The translations under genes were made by a program, and so were the position numbers. Source: Oscillospiraceae bacterium (GTDB lineage: Bacteria; Bacillota; Clostridia; Oscillospirales; Ruminococcaceae). From it: DNA of 64,000 nt. Location of the stretch: contig SVMX01000004.1 of the NCBI GenBank assembly GCA_015067175.1, positions 157,603 to 221,602 of the forward strand, written 5' to 3'. The notes under the pieces are model-generated. The model saw nothing but the letters and a program-made list of their open reading frames with translations, was not told where the DNA came from and made no database searches. Below, piece by piece: positions 35,123-43,662 of this stretch. The first letter of the stretch is position 1; the number at the start of each line of letters is the position of its first letter.

Positions 35123-35809
35123 GTGTTTTCCGCAATTATTCTCGCCGCAGGAAGCTCCACGCGAATGAACGGCGCAAATAAACAGCTTGCCGAAATAGAC
35201 GGCGTTCCCGTATTTGTGCTGAGCGCACTTAATTTCGACCGCTCGGATATGGTCAGCGAGGTTATTATCGCCGCCCCCGAGCACCAAGCGGAGCAGTATC
35301 TCGGCATCGCAAAAAGCTTTGGCATAAAGAAGCTGAAATGCGTTGTTTCGGGCGGTGCGACAAGAGCGCTGTCCGTTAAAAACGCGCTTTCCGAGGTATC
35401 GGAAAAATGCAGCCATATTGCGATACACGACGGAGCAAGGCCGCTTATTCCCACTTCGGAGATAGACCGTGTTCTTGCTGACGCTGAGATGTACGACGCC
35501 GCTATTGCAGCCGCTCCCGCGGCGGATACGGTGAAGCTTGTCGGCACAGACGGCTGCGTGGAAAGCACTCCGCCGCGCGACAGGCTTTATTACGCACAGA
35601 CTCCGCAGGCATTCAAAAAAACGCTGTATCTTGATTGTCTTGAAAAGCTCGGCAGCGAAGCGGAAACTCTCACCGACGACAGCGCGCTGGTTGAACGATG
35701 CGGCGGCTCGGTGCATATAACCGAGATGACCTGCTGCAATATGAAGATAACCCGCCCCGACGACCTCGCGGCGGTAAGTTCTATATACCATAACAGAAAG
35801 ACGGTGTAA
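35123..35809 (+). CDS. ispD: 2-C-methyl-D-erythritol 4-phosphate cytidylyltransferase
   Basis: A 228-residue enzyme of the MEP isoprenoid pathway that couples CTP to MEP. The nucleotide-binding motif is AIILAAGSSTRMNGANKQL; HDGARPLIP and YYAQTPQAFKK are conserved active-site segments. The GTG at 35123 is preferred, six bases after GAGGTG; an in-frame GTG at 35114 lies inside that ribosome site. The gene is followed three bases later by ispF, the enzyme two steps on. Confidence 0.93.
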   Translation: MFSAIILAAGSSTRMNGANKQLAEIDGVPVFVLSALNFDRSDMVSEVIIAAPEHQAEQYLGIAKSFGIKKLKCVVSGGATRALSVKNALSEVSEKCSHIAIHDGARPLIPTSEIDRVLADAEMYDAAIAAAPAADTVKLVGTDGCVESTPPRDRLYYAQTPQAFKKTLYLDCLEKLGSEAETLTDDSALVERCGGSVHITEMTCCNMKITRPDDLAAVSSIYHNRKTV

Positions 35810-35812
35810 AGC

Positions 35813-36283
35813 ATGATCAGAATAGGTCACGGCTATGATGTTCACAAGTTTGCTCAGGAAAGGCGCTTGGTGCTTTGCGGCACTGAGATACCGTGCGAAT
35901 ACGGTCTGCTCGGACACTCTGACGCAGACGTCGCGGTACACGCGCTGATGGACGCGATACTGGGCGCACTCGCGCTCGGAGATATCGGCAAGCTGTTCCC
36001 CGACAGCGATCCGCAATATAAGGACGCAGACAGCATGATGCTGTTGATGGAGGTAAATTCGCGTATGCTGGAGCGCGGCTATACCCTCGGAAATCTCGAT
36101 ATAACGATAATCGCCGAGGAGCCTAAGCTCTCGCCGTATATCCCAGAAATGCGCGGAAACCTCGCCTCCGCATTCAACTGTGACATTGGCAAGATAAGCG
36201 TTAAAGCCACCACCGAGGAGGGGCTTGGTCTTGCAGGCAGAGGTATCGGCGCTCATGCAAATGTGCTGCTGGTGATGGAGTGA
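35813..36283 (+). CDS. ispF: 2-C-methyl-D-erythritol 2,4-cyclodiphosphate synthase
   Basis: A 156-residue trimeric zinc enzyme of the MEP pathway. IGHGYDVHKF has the Zn ligands, GLLGHSDADVAVHALMDAILG and DIGKLFPDSD follow, and KATTEEGLGLAGRGIGAHA is the C-terminal signature. Full length. ispD and ispF as neighbours is common. Confidence 0.96.
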   Translation: MIRIGHGYDVHKFAQERRLVLCGTEIPCEYGLLGHSDADVAVHALMDAILGALALGDIGKLFPDSDPQYKDADSMMLLMEVNSRMLERGYTLGNLDITIIAEEPKLSPYIPEMRGNLASAFNCDIGKISVKATTEEGLGLAGRGIGAHANVLLVME

Positions 36284-36289
36284 AAGACA

Positions 36290-36727
36290 ATGAGCAAGGC
36301 GAGAAAGACGGCACTTATTATCATTGCGGTGCTTATTTTTATACCGTTAATCATGTCGGTTGTGATAACTGTAGTGAATGACAATACTGCGGCTGACCTT
36401 GAAAAAACGCTTGTATCGCTTCCTCTTCCCGAGAACACCGTTTTCGTGGAGAGCTTATCCAAAGCGGGAAAGCTTGTGGGAAACGGCAACGGTATGCAGT
36501 ATTACGGTGCTATGCTGATAAGCAGCGAGCTTTCCTTGAAGGAATTAAAAGAATATTACGGCGAGTACGACTGCGAAGTTTATCGGATAGACTATCCGCG
36601 CATTGATATCGATCATAGCGATATTCGCTTTAAAACAGAGCCTTTTCCCGATAATGCTTACATGGTTGAAATGTGGGGAGAAAGCCCGTCATGGCTCTTT
36701 GCCGAATTTGATATAAGAGGACACTAA
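36290..36727 (+). CDS. Small membrane-anchored protein, unknown
   Basis: A 145-residue protein with one N-terminal membrane segment (about residues 8-30, ALIIIAVLIFIPLIMSVVIT) and an outward domain of about 110 residues containing PLPENTVFVESLSKAGKLVGNGNGMQYYGAMLI. That pattern (PLP-x-TxxxES ... GKLxGNGNGMQYxGxxLIxS) is seen in uncharacterised Firmicutes proteins. It sits six bases after ispF and one base before the ttcA-like gene, so it is translationally coupled. Confidence 0.75.
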   Translation: MSKARKTALIIIAVLIFIPLIMSVVITVVNDNTAADLEKTLVSLPLPENTVFVESLSKAGKLVGNGNGMQYYGAMLISSELSLKELKEYYGEYDCEVYRIDYPRIDIDHSDIRFKTEPFPDNAYMVEMWGESPSWLFAEFDIRGH

Positions 36728-36728
36728 A

Positions 36729-37457
36729 ATGCAAAAAATTCTAGGCTATATCCGCCGCGCCTGTCAGGAATTTGACCTTATCGAGGACGGCGACCGCATT
36801 GCAGTGGGCGTTTCGGGTGGCAAGGACAGCCTTGTGCTGCTTGCGGGACTTGCGCACATGAGGCGGTTTTACGAGAAAAAATACGAGATAGTCGCAATAA
36901 CGCTCGACCCGCGCTTTGGCAACGAGGACGGCGACTATTCCGCAGTTGAAAGGCTGTGCGACAGCCTCGGCGTGGAGTTTCACCTGCTGCGCACCGATAT
37001 CGCTGAGATAGTGTTCGATATCCGCAAGGAGCAAAGTCCCTGTTCGCTGTGCGCAAAGATGCGCCGCGGCGCACTGCATGACGCGGCAAAGCAGTTCGGC
37101 TGCAACAAGATAGCGCTCGGTCACAACAACGACGACGCCATTGAAACGTTCATGATGAACCTTTTCAAGGAGGGCAGGATTGGCTGTTTTGCACCGATAT
37201 CCTACCTCTCGCGCAAAGATATCACTATGATAAGACCGCTGGTGTTCGCGCCCGAATACGCGGTGATGTCCTGCGCAAGGCGCAATAATTTTGAAGTTGT
37301 GAAGTCAAAATGCCCCGCCGACAAGGCTACGACCCGACAAACAACAAAAGAAATGCTCGCAAAGATGGAGCATGAGGACAAGGGCATAAAACAGCGTATT
37401 TTCGGCGCTATGCGAAAGGCCAACATAGACCGCTGGGGCTACAAAGAGGATAAATAA
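36729..37457 (+). CDS. TtcA-family tRNA thiolation ATPase (PP-loop)
   Basis: A 242-residue enzyme of the TtcA/TtuA type. The PP-loop is AVGVSGGKDSLVLLAGL, the CxxC motif lies in SPCSLCAKMRRGAL, and LGHNNDDAIETFMMNLFKEGRIGCFAPISYLSR is the family core. Members thiolate tRNA (position 32 cytidine in TtcA) using an Fe-S cluster. The third cluster Cys is plausibly in SKCPADKATTRQ. Exact tRNA position is inferred. Last gene before the terminator at 37461-37494. Confidence 0.88.
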   Translation: MQKILGYIRRACQEFDLIEDGDRIAVGVSGGKDSLVLLAGLAHMRRFYEKKYEIVAITLDPRFGNEDGDYSAVERLCDSLGVEFHLLRTDIAEIVFDIRKEQSPCSLCAKMRRGALHDAAKQFGCNKIALGHNNDDAIETFMMNLFKEGRIGCFAPISYLSRKDITMIRPLVFAPEYAVMSCARRNNFEVVKSKCPADKATTRQTTKEMLAKMEHEDKGIKQRIFGAMRKANIDRWGYKEDK

Positions 37458-37460
37458 ACT

Positions 37461-37494
37461 AAGACCCGAGATTATAAACAATCTCGGGTCTTTT
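37461..37494 (+). terminator. Terminator of the pheA-ispDF-ttcA-like operon
   Basis: Stem GACCCGAGAT/ATCTCGGGTC with an eight-base loop and following TTTT. Confidence 0.88.
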
Positions 37495-37533
37495 ACTGCG
37501 ATGCAGCATAATGGAAATAAATTCAACTGCGTA

Positions 37534-37562
37534 TTGCAAACTTTCGCAAAATATGCTAAAAT
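37534..37562 (+). promoter_or_regulatory. Promoter of the TIR-DHH operon
   Basis: TTGCAA (37534-37539), 17 bp, TAAAAT (37557-37562) with extended TGC, 40 bases upstream of the ATG; ribosome site GGAGG. Confidence 0.75.
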
Positions 37563-37601
37563 ATATTTCAGTATTGGGAAACAACGCACGGAGGGATAAT
37601 A

Positions 37602-39224
37602 ATGCGCGTTTTTATATCACATTCTTCGGAAAACTCCGCCGAGGCTGAAAAGATCTGCGGATATATAGAAAAAGAAGGACACAAATGCTTCCTCGCACCG
37701 CGCGATATACGCTCGGGGCATGAATATGCGGAGGAAATAATAAACGGAATCGACGGCAGTGACGTAATGCTTCTGCTTTTGTCGGAAAAGGCTAACAGCT
37801 CGCCCCATGTTCTGCGTGAGATAGAGCGCGCGGTAAGTAAGAAGATCGCAATTATGGTGTATAAGCTTGAGGACGTGAAGCTCAGCAAGTCTATGGAATA
37901 CTTCCTCATGACGCACCAGTGGCTCAACACAAAATCCGGCGAGTACTACAGCACTATCACTGCTTGCATAAACGAATTTGCAAACAGACGCGACAGCGAA
38001 GATGTGAAATCCGAGGAGATACTCCCGACAGAGCCTGCACAGAAATACAATATAGACGAAAAAAGCAAGCGCGAGCCTGCCGTTATTGTGACTGTTGTTG
38101 TAATAGCAGTTGCTGTTGTGCTGTGCATTGTCGGAGCAGTAATAGGCTTTGGCTTGCTTAACGGCGACGATGCACAAAGCAGTCTGCCCGAAGCTTCCGA
38201 GCCGACAAGCAGCTCCAATGTAGAAAGCACTGAAGCTCCGCCCGCAACACAGCAGAGTACAACCACTATACACACCGAGCCTGCAACCACCTCTGCGACC
38301 ACGCAGACGACCACCGAGGCAACCACTACATCTGCGACAACCGCCACAAGTGCCACCACATCAACCACAGCTACTTCTGCAACTACACAGAACACCACAT
38401 CAGCAACGCAGACTACTACAACTGAAAAGACCGTTGTTTCTGAGCCTGTGTCCGCAGAGCGCTTCGCTCTCGGTGATACGATAGTGCTCGGCGAATACAA
38501 TGACGAGCCGATAGAATGGCGTATAATCAAATTCTCCGATGATGGAAACTCGGCTGTTGTTATCGCTGACAGAATACTCACAATGAAATGCTTTGATGCT
38601 GCCGAGGGTGGGAAATATAACTATCTCGACGGAAATTATTACTGGTCTGAGGATACCTCGGCGCTCTCCGACGAGCAGATGCGTCTTATCCGCGGCGATA
38701 ACCGCTGGGAGCTTTCCAACATCAGAACATGGCTCAACTCCGACAGAGAGTATGTTACATATAAAGACCAGCCTCCGTCACTCGGTGCGATGTCTGAGCT
38801 GAAAAACGCCTATGACACAGAAAAGGGCTTCCTAAGCGACTTCAGCAAGAAGGAGCTTGCTGCGATACTCACTACAAACGTTGAAACAAACGGCACTGTC
38901 ACCAACGACAGAGTGTTTCTGCTTTCAGATGATGAGCTTGAATGGCTTGTCGAAGCTGATGTAAGCAAATACGGCAGACCTACTGACGCTGCCGTTGAAC
39001 AGGATATGTCCGCATGGTATCAGCTTTATGTCAATGAATACAGTGTAAACACTCACTATTGGTGGCTGCGCAGCACTGACGCCGACACTGTATGCGAAGC
39101 GCACACAGTAACAAACAGCCTTTACGGCGGCAAGATATCAAGCGAGAGCGTTGGGCTTGAGGGCTTTGGCATACGCCCTGCAATGACGATAGATCTCAGC
39201 AGTGGCATTATCGCTGCGGAATAA
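37602..39224 (+). CDS. Membrane TIR-domain protein with Thr-rich stalk and DUF6273 ectodomain
   Basis: A 540-residue protein. Residues 1-125 are a TIR domain (RVFISHSSENSAEAEKICGYI, CFLAPRDIRSGHEYAEEI, DVMLLLLSEKANSSPHVLREIERA); E73 sits where catalytic Glu occurs in NAD-cleaving TIRs. A membrane segment lies at 161-186 and a Ser/Thr/Ala stalk of repeated ATT/TST units at 195-282. A DUF6273 domain follows from about 288 (EPIEWRIIKF, SNIRTWLNSDREY, DRVFLLSDDEL, WWLRS, GIRPAMTID). The TIR would be inside and DUF6273 outside, an inside-out signalling layout. Fourteen bases before a DHH gene. Confidence 0.85.
   Translation: MRVFISHSSENSAEAEKICGYIEKEGHKCFLAPRDIRSGHEYAEEIINGIDGSDVMLLLLSEKANSSPHVLREIERAVSKKIAIMVYKLEDVKLSKSMEYFLMTHQWLNTKSGEYYSTITACINEFANRRDSEDVKSEEILPTEPAQKYNIDEKSKREPAVIVTVVVIAVAVVLCIVGAVIGFGLLNGDDAQSSLPEASEPTSSSNVESTEAPPATQQSTTTIHTEPATTSATTQTTTEATTTSATTATSATTSTTATSATTQNTTSATQTTTTEKTVVSEPVSAERFALGDTIVLGEYNDEPIEWRIIKFSDDGNSAVVIADRILTMKCFDAAEGGKYNYLDGNYYWSEDTSALSDEQMRLIRGDNRWELSNIRTWLNSDREYVTYKDQPPSLGAMSELKNAYDTEKGFLSDFSKKELAAILTTNVETNGTVTNDRVFLLSDDELEWLVEADVSKYGRPTDAAVEQDMSAWYQLYVNEYSVNTHYWWLRSTDADTVCEAHTVTNSLYGGKISSESVGLEGFGIRPAMTIDLSSGIIAAE
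38230..38445 (+). repeat. Low-complexity Thr/Ala/Ser codon repeat
   Basis: This stretch of the TIR gene repeats ACC/ACT/ACA and GCN/TCN codons with near-identical short units. It encodes an extracellular stalk; its length may vary between strains. Confidence 0.6.
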
Positions 39225-39238
39225 TTCGGGAGAGCTTT

Positions 39239-40726
39239 ATGAGATTATCTGATTTAGAACGCTTTAATGAAATAGTAATTCAAGTGCATGACAATCCCGA
39301 CGCAGACGCAGTAGGATCGGGATATGCGCTGTACAGATATTTTGAAAGCCGCGGCAAAAACGTAAGGCTTATATACGGCGGCAAAAATGTCATAAGTAAA
39401 AGCAACATGAAGCTTATGATATCCGAGCTTGGTATTCCTCTGGAATATGTGCAGGAGCTTGACGCCCCTGAGCTGCTTCTCACTGCCGACTGTCAATACG
39501 GTCAGGGTAACGTGCAGCATTTCGACGCGAAAAACGTTGCTATGATCGATCACCACGCAACAGGCAAGCAGTCCGATGATATGGCTGAGATACGCAGCCA
39601 TCTTGTAAGCTGCTCCACTATCTGCTACTCCATGCTGACAACAGAGGGCTTTGATGTGAACGAGGATGTGCGTATCGCAACCGCGCTGTATTACGGGCTT
39701 TACATGGACAGCGGTCAGCTATCTGAGATAAGCCACCCGCTCGACCGTGATATGGTTGATTTCATGCAGTATGACAAAGACCTTATTTCAAGATTCAGAT
39801 ATGCAAATTTCAGCATAGCCGAGCTTGAAACTGCGGGTATCGCGATAACTAATAACAACTACATAGAAGAATACCGCTCTGCTATCGTAAGCTCCGAGCC
39901 GTGTGACCCGAATATCCTCGGCGTTATCGGCGATTTTGTGATACAGGTGGACAGCATAGATACCTGCGTTATCTACAACGAATGCGCGGGCGGCTACAAG
40001 CTGTCAGTCAGAAGCTGCACTGTAGAGGTCGCCGCAAACGAGCTTGCCGCTTTCCTTACAGACGGTGTAGGAAACGGCGGAGGACACTTCAACAAGGCAG
40101 GCGGATTTATAAGCGCAGAAAGGCTTAGCAGCCAATATTCGGGCAATATCGAAAGCTTTCTCCGCAAAAGAATGGACGAATACCACAAGGGCTATGACGT
40201 GGTGCGCTACACCGACAAGCCTGCAAATACCGAGCAGCTTCGCCGCTACCGCAAAAAGAAAGGCGAATACGGCTGGCTTAGGTCTACCGATGTATTTGCG
40301 GCAGGAACTCAGTGCAAGATAAGAACGCTTGAGGGCGACGTTTTCATCACCTGCAACGATAACACCTATATCATGATAGGCATAACGGGCGAGGTCTACC
40401 CCACTGAAAAACAGGTATTCGAAAGCCGCTACACGACTACCGATGAACCTTTTGAGCGCTCGTTCGAATATCCTCCGTCGCTTATAAATCTGTCGGAAGC
40501 AAAGATATGCAGACTTATGCCGTACGCTAAAAAGTGCTATTCCGGCGAGGGCGCAGTTATTCTCGCAAGACCGCTGCAAAAATTCACAAAGGTATTCACC
40601 CGCTGGGATTATGAATCCTACATGGCGGGAGTGCGCGGCGATATGCTCTGCTGCGCAGAAAGTGATACAAAGGACATCTATGTGGTAAAAAAAGATATCT
40701 TTGCGATGACCTATGAGGAAATTTAA
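39239..40726 (+). CDS. DHH-family phosphoesterase with extra C-terminal domain
   Basis: A 495-residue protein. Motif I is HDNPDADAVGSGYALYRYF, motif II LLTADCQYGQG, the DHH motif lies at 104-106 (MIDHHATG), and the DHHA1 glycine motif is GNGGGHFNKAGGF near 275-287, so the Mn-dependent phosphoesterase core is intact. Relatives cleave nanoRNA, pAp or c-di-AMP. About 150 residues after the core (from YGWLRSTDVFAAG) form an added beta-rich domain I do not recognise. Co-transcribed with the TIR gene. Confidence 0.85.
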   Translation: MRLSDLERFNEIVIQVHDNPDADAVGSGYALYRYFESRGKNVRLIYGGKNVISKSNMKLMISELGIPLEYVQELDAPELLLTADCQYGQGNVQHFDAKNVAMIDHHATGKQSDDMAEIRSHLVSCSTICYSMLTTEGFDVNEDVRIATALYYGLYMDSGQLSEISHPLDRDMVDFMQYDKDLISRFRYANFSIAELETAGIAITNNNYIEEYRSAIVSSEPCDPNILGVIGDFVIQVDSIDTCVIYNECAGGYKLSVRSCTVEVAANELAAFLTDGVGNGGGHFNKAGGFISAERLSSQYSGNIESFLRKRMDEYHKGYDVVRYTDKPANTEQLRRYRKKKGEYGWLRSTDVFAAGTQCKIRTLEGDVFITCNDNTYIMIGITGEVYPTEKQVFESRYTTTDEPFERSFEYPPSLINLSEAKICRLMPYAKKCYSGEGAVILARPLQKFTKVFTRWDYESYMAGVRGDMLCCAESDTKDIYVVKKDIFAMTYEEI

Positions 40727-40745
40727 ACATTAAAACTTAAAAATG

Positions 40746-40773
40746 ACCCGTGAAGTTTTTTCACGGGTTTTTT
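40746..40773. terminator. Terminator of the TIR-DHH operon
   Basis: Stem ACCCGTGAA/TTCACGGGT followed by a six-base T-run; an A/T flank lets it serve the convergent gene too. Confidence 0.88.
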
Positions 40774-40796
40774 ATAAATCTAATAGAGATCTATCG

Positions 40797-41288
40797 CTAT
40801 ATTTGATTCAGAAAATCATCTGCTTCATCTCTGTTTTTAAAAACAATAATATCTTTATCAGAATATTTCTCTAACAGCGCAATTATCTTAGGTCGGCTCT
40901 GAGAATTAAAGCTTTTTACAAACTCAATAAAATCCTCATCTTCTTCGTTTTCATTCTCTATCCACGGCATATCGGTGCGCGCCTTGCCTCTTCTTTCCAT
41001 GATGCCATCAAGACATATCCCCTGCGGATAATCCAAAAAAACAACCGTATCGCAAGCTTGTAATCTCAACTCGATCGTAGAGCCGTAATTGCCGTCGATT
41101 ATCCATTCATTTTTTTGAATAGCGCTTGATAGTCGTTCACGAAAAACAGATTTCTCTACAGTAGTTCTATCCGCATTCCAATACATCATATCCAAATGAA
41201 AAAGCGGAATACCTGTTCTTTTGTGAAGCGCTCTTGAAAACGTACTTTTGCCGCTACCCGGGCAGCCGATCACCATTATTTTTTTCAT
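40797..41288 (-). CDS. P-loop NTPase, adenylate kinase/topology-modulation (FlaR-like) family
   Basis: A 163-residue small kinase-like protein. Walker A GCPGSGKSTFSRAL, then GIPLFHLDMMYWNADRT and WIIDGNYGSTIELRLQACDTVVFLDYP, the signature of proteins annotated as FlaR or DNA topology modulation protein. They are probably nucleotide or small-molecule kinases; the topology link is doubtful. The DNA is visibly more AT-rich than its neighbours and the gene is boxed in by terminators on both sides, hinting at separate acquisition. Confidence 0.8.
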   Translation of the reverse strand: MKKIMVIGCPGSGKSTFSRALHKRTGIPLFHLDMMYWNADRTTVEKSVFRERLSSAIQKNEWIIDGNYGSTIELRLQACDTVVFLDYPQGICLDGIMERRGKARTDMPWIENENEEDEDFIEFVKSFNSQSRPKIIALLEKYSDKDIIVFKNRDEADDFLNQI

Positions 41289-41303
41289 ATCTTTTACCTT
41301 TAA

Positions 41304-41335
41304 AGCCGCTTTTGAAATTGATGTCAAAAGCGGCT
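41304..41335. terminator. Terminator after the two-component operon
   Basis: The perfect 12-bp stem AGCCGCTTTTGA/TCAAAAGCGGCT has an eight-base loop. The same stem sequence recurs at 50836-50871. Confidence 0.75.
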
Positions 41336-41339
41336 GTTT

Positions 41340-42833
41340 TTATTGCTGTTTCTTTCTGTCTATGAGCTTACCGAAACGTGACGGCGGCTTTTCCTGCGGC
41401 GTAGCAGCAGCCAACGGGTCGGGCGCTTCAAACCAGAATGTGCTTCCCTCTCCCACGACACTGTTCACACCGTAGACAAAGCCATGCAGCTCCAGTATGT
41501 TTTTTACTATAGAAAGACCGATACCGCTGCCCATTTTCGCACGCTTGTGAGTAGCTGTGGGGTCGTTTGCGCGATAGTATCTGTCCCAAACATAAGGAAG
41601 CTCCTCGGGGGAGATACCGTCGCCGCGGTCGGTGACTTCAAAACGTACAGTTCCGTTTACAGTGCGGTACAGCCGCACATTTACTACATTGTCGCTTCCG
41701 ACATAGGTGACTGCATTGTTGATAAGATTATAAACCACCTGCTCAAGCTTCACAGGGTCCGCGTCTATCGGAATATTTGAGCCGCCGTTCAGCTCGACGC
41801 ACACGCCCTCTTTTTCGCGCATTATATCAAATCTCGCTACAACGCTTTTTAAGCGCTCGCCGAAATTGAAACGCTCGACTTTCAGCTCGCTAACGCCTGC
41901 TTCAAGCTTTGACAGATCGAGAATATCGTTCACAAGCGAGGAGAGCCTGTCTGTTTCGTCTATTATCACCTTGATGTGGCGTTCACGCTTTTCGGGATTG
42001 TTTCCCGAAAGGTCGCGTATCATCTCCGCATACGCCTTTATCATCGTCAACGGCGTGCGCAGGTCGTGCGAAATGTTAGCCATAAGCTCCTTACGCAGTC
42101 CGTCTGTCTTTGCTATCTCGCCCGAAGCATGGTGAAGCGTTTCAGAAAGCTGCTTTATCTCCGCAAAATCCCTTTCGCTTACGGGATAGTCGTATTTACC
42201 CTGCGGAAGCTGCTTTGCGGCTTTGTTCATTCTTATAATGGGCGAAGCTATCTTTGTAGCAAACAAGATGGATATCAAAAAGGTCAGAACTACCGTCACC
42301 AAAGAAACCAATCCGAACATTCGCTTGAATATCTCGAGAGTTGTTCCAAGCGGCTGCAAATAGGTGCTCATGAAAATATAAGCGTCGGGAGTGCTCTTGT
42401 CAGCTCCGACATAAGAGCACACCATAAGCGCTATGTTGTTTTCTCTGATATCCCGAAAACGCCTATATACTATGCCCGTATCGGAATCCGTGACCGCCTT
42501 GCAGTATTCACTCTTGGATATCCCCGCAAAGGTGAGCGCACCGCCGATATTGTTGAACGGAATGCTCCTGTTTTCACGCGGGAAGTATATCTCAATATAC
42601 ATTTTATTTTCAAGCGCTACGCCCTCAATGGTTCGTGCAATATCGATATCGCCCTCATTCCAGCTTTTCTGAATGGTATCAAGCGAGCGGTCTATCTCCT
42701 CGACTTTCATCCACTCGTAAAAAACAGAGAACATCGCCACAAGGAAAAAATATGTCAGCACAAGCATAGCTGCGACCACTATCTCAAATCGCAGCCACAC
42801 CTGCAGCTTTATGCTTCTGAAGAAGCTTTTCAT
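41340..42833 (-). CDS. Sensor histidine kinase
   Basis: A 497-residue membrane sensor with two membrane segments (about residues 18-40 and 170-192) flanking an extracellular domain of about 130 residues. A HAMP segment follows, then the phospho-acceptor box NISHDLRTPLTMIKAY, and an ATPase with N box NLINNAVTY, G1 VTDRGDGISPEELPYVWDRYYR and G2 GSGIGLSIVKNILELHG. A Pro-rich tail ends the protein. It lies one base after the response regulator gene, its cognate partner. The stimulus is unknown. Confidence 0.93.
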   Translation of the reverse strand: MKSFFRSIKLQVWLRFEIVVAAMLVLTYFFLVAMFSVFYEWMKVEEIDRSLDTIQKSWNEGDIDIARTIEGVALENKMYIEIYFPRENRSIPFNNIGGALTFAGISKSEYCKAVTDSDTGIVYRRFRDIRENNIALMVCSYVGADKSTPDAYIFMSTYLQPLGTTLEIFKRMFGLVSLVTVVLTFLISILFATKIASPIIRMNKAAKQLPQGKYDYPVSERDFAEIKQLSETLHHASGEIAKTDGLRKELMANISHDLRTPLTMIKAYAEMIRDLSGNNPEKRERHIKVIIDETDRLSSLVNDILDLSKLEAGVSELKVERFNFGERLKSVVARFDIMREKEGVCVELNGGSNIPIDADPVKLEQVVYNLINNAVTYVGSDNVVNVRLYRTVNGTVRFEVTDRGDGISPEELPYVWDRYYRANDPTATHKRAKMGSGIGLSIVKNILELHGFVYGVNSVVGEGSTFWFEAPDPLAAATPQEKPPSRFGKLIDRKKQQ

Positions 42834-42834
42834 A

Positions 42835-43509
42835 CTACACCTCGAACTTGTAGCCCATGCCGCGCAGCGTTACGATAAACTTGCGGTAAGGGCCGAGATT
42901 GTTTCTCAGCATCTTGATATGAGTATCTATCGTGCGGTCATCACCAAAGAAGTCATAGCCCCACACTTCCTCTAAAAGGCGGTTTCTTGTGAGCGCTATG
43001 TTCTTGTTGCGCACAAGATAAAACAGCAGGTCGTATTCCTTTGGAGTAAGGCTTGCTTTCTCGCCGTCGATGTAAACATCGCGCGAGGTGAAGTTTATCT
43101 CCAGCCCCTCAAAGCGCAGAGCTTCTGCGTTTTCGGCAGTACTGCCCGCTGCGCTTCTCTTGATGATGGCGTTCACACGCGCCATTACCTCCTTAGGTGA
43201 AAAGGGCTTTACAACATAATCGTCAACGCCTATCTCAAAGCCGAAAAGCTTGTCATACTCCTCGCCGCGTGCCGAAAGCATCAGCATGGGGGTATTTTTC
43301 AACTTGCGTATCTCCTTGCAGGCGGAAAAACCGTCAAGCTTCGGCATCATAACGTCCATAACGATGATGTCGTAGTCTGTCTGCTTCGCCATCTCCACTG
43401 CCTGCATACCATCGCACGCTTCATGCACCTCATGCCCCTCAAACTCGGCGTACTCTTTAAGCACCTCGCGGATATGCTCCTCATCGTCAACGATAAGTAT
43501 CTTGTACAT
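42835..43509 (-). CDS. OmpR/PhoB-family response regulator
   Basis: A 224-residue regulator. The receiver has the acidic pocket VDDEEH, phospho-acceptor D52 (IIVMDVMMPKLDG) and Lys in VVKPFSPKE. The C-terminal winged helix has SLTPKEYDLLFYLVRNKNIALTR and DDRTIDTHIKMLRNNLG with GMGYKFEV at the end. Paired with the downstream histidine kinase. Confidence 0.94.
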   Translation of the reverse strand: MYKILIVDDEEHIREVLKEYAEFEGHEVHEACDGMQAVEMAKQTDYDIIVMDVMMPKLDGFSACKEIRKLKNTPMLMLSARGEEYDKLFGFEIGVDDYVVKPFSPKEVMARVNAIIKRSAAGSTAENAEALRFEGLEINFTSRDVYIDGEKASLTPKEYDLLFYLVRNKNIALTRNRLLEEVWGYDFFGDDRTIDTHIKMLRNNLGPYRKFIVTLRGMGYKFEV

Positions 43510-43529
43510 ATTATCACTCCTGTAAAACA

Positions 43530-43561
43530 GCGTTCCTCTTTTATTCAGTTCAGAGGAACGC
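43530..43561 (-). terminator. Terminator of the orphan ATPase gene
   Basis: Stem GCGTTCCTCT/AGAGGAACGC with a 12-base loop, followed on the minus strand by TGTTTTAC; separates the 43663 gene from the two-component operon. Confidence 0.75.
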
Positions 43562-43662
43562 CGAAAATATTGCTTTGCTGTGAAATATTTTACCCTTTAT
43601 TTATGATGGAAATGTGACAATGCACTGAATTTTTTCTGTCGTTTTCAGCAAAGTGCAGAGGC

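Noticed and set aside
35078..36256. 392-codon minus-strand frame
   Set aside because: Antisense to ispD and ispF, both full-length enzymes with conserved active sites.
38230..38445. CRISPR-like repeats
   Set aside because: The repeats are short, in frame, codon-based and lack spacers; they encode a Thr-rich stalk. No CRISPR array was found anywhere.
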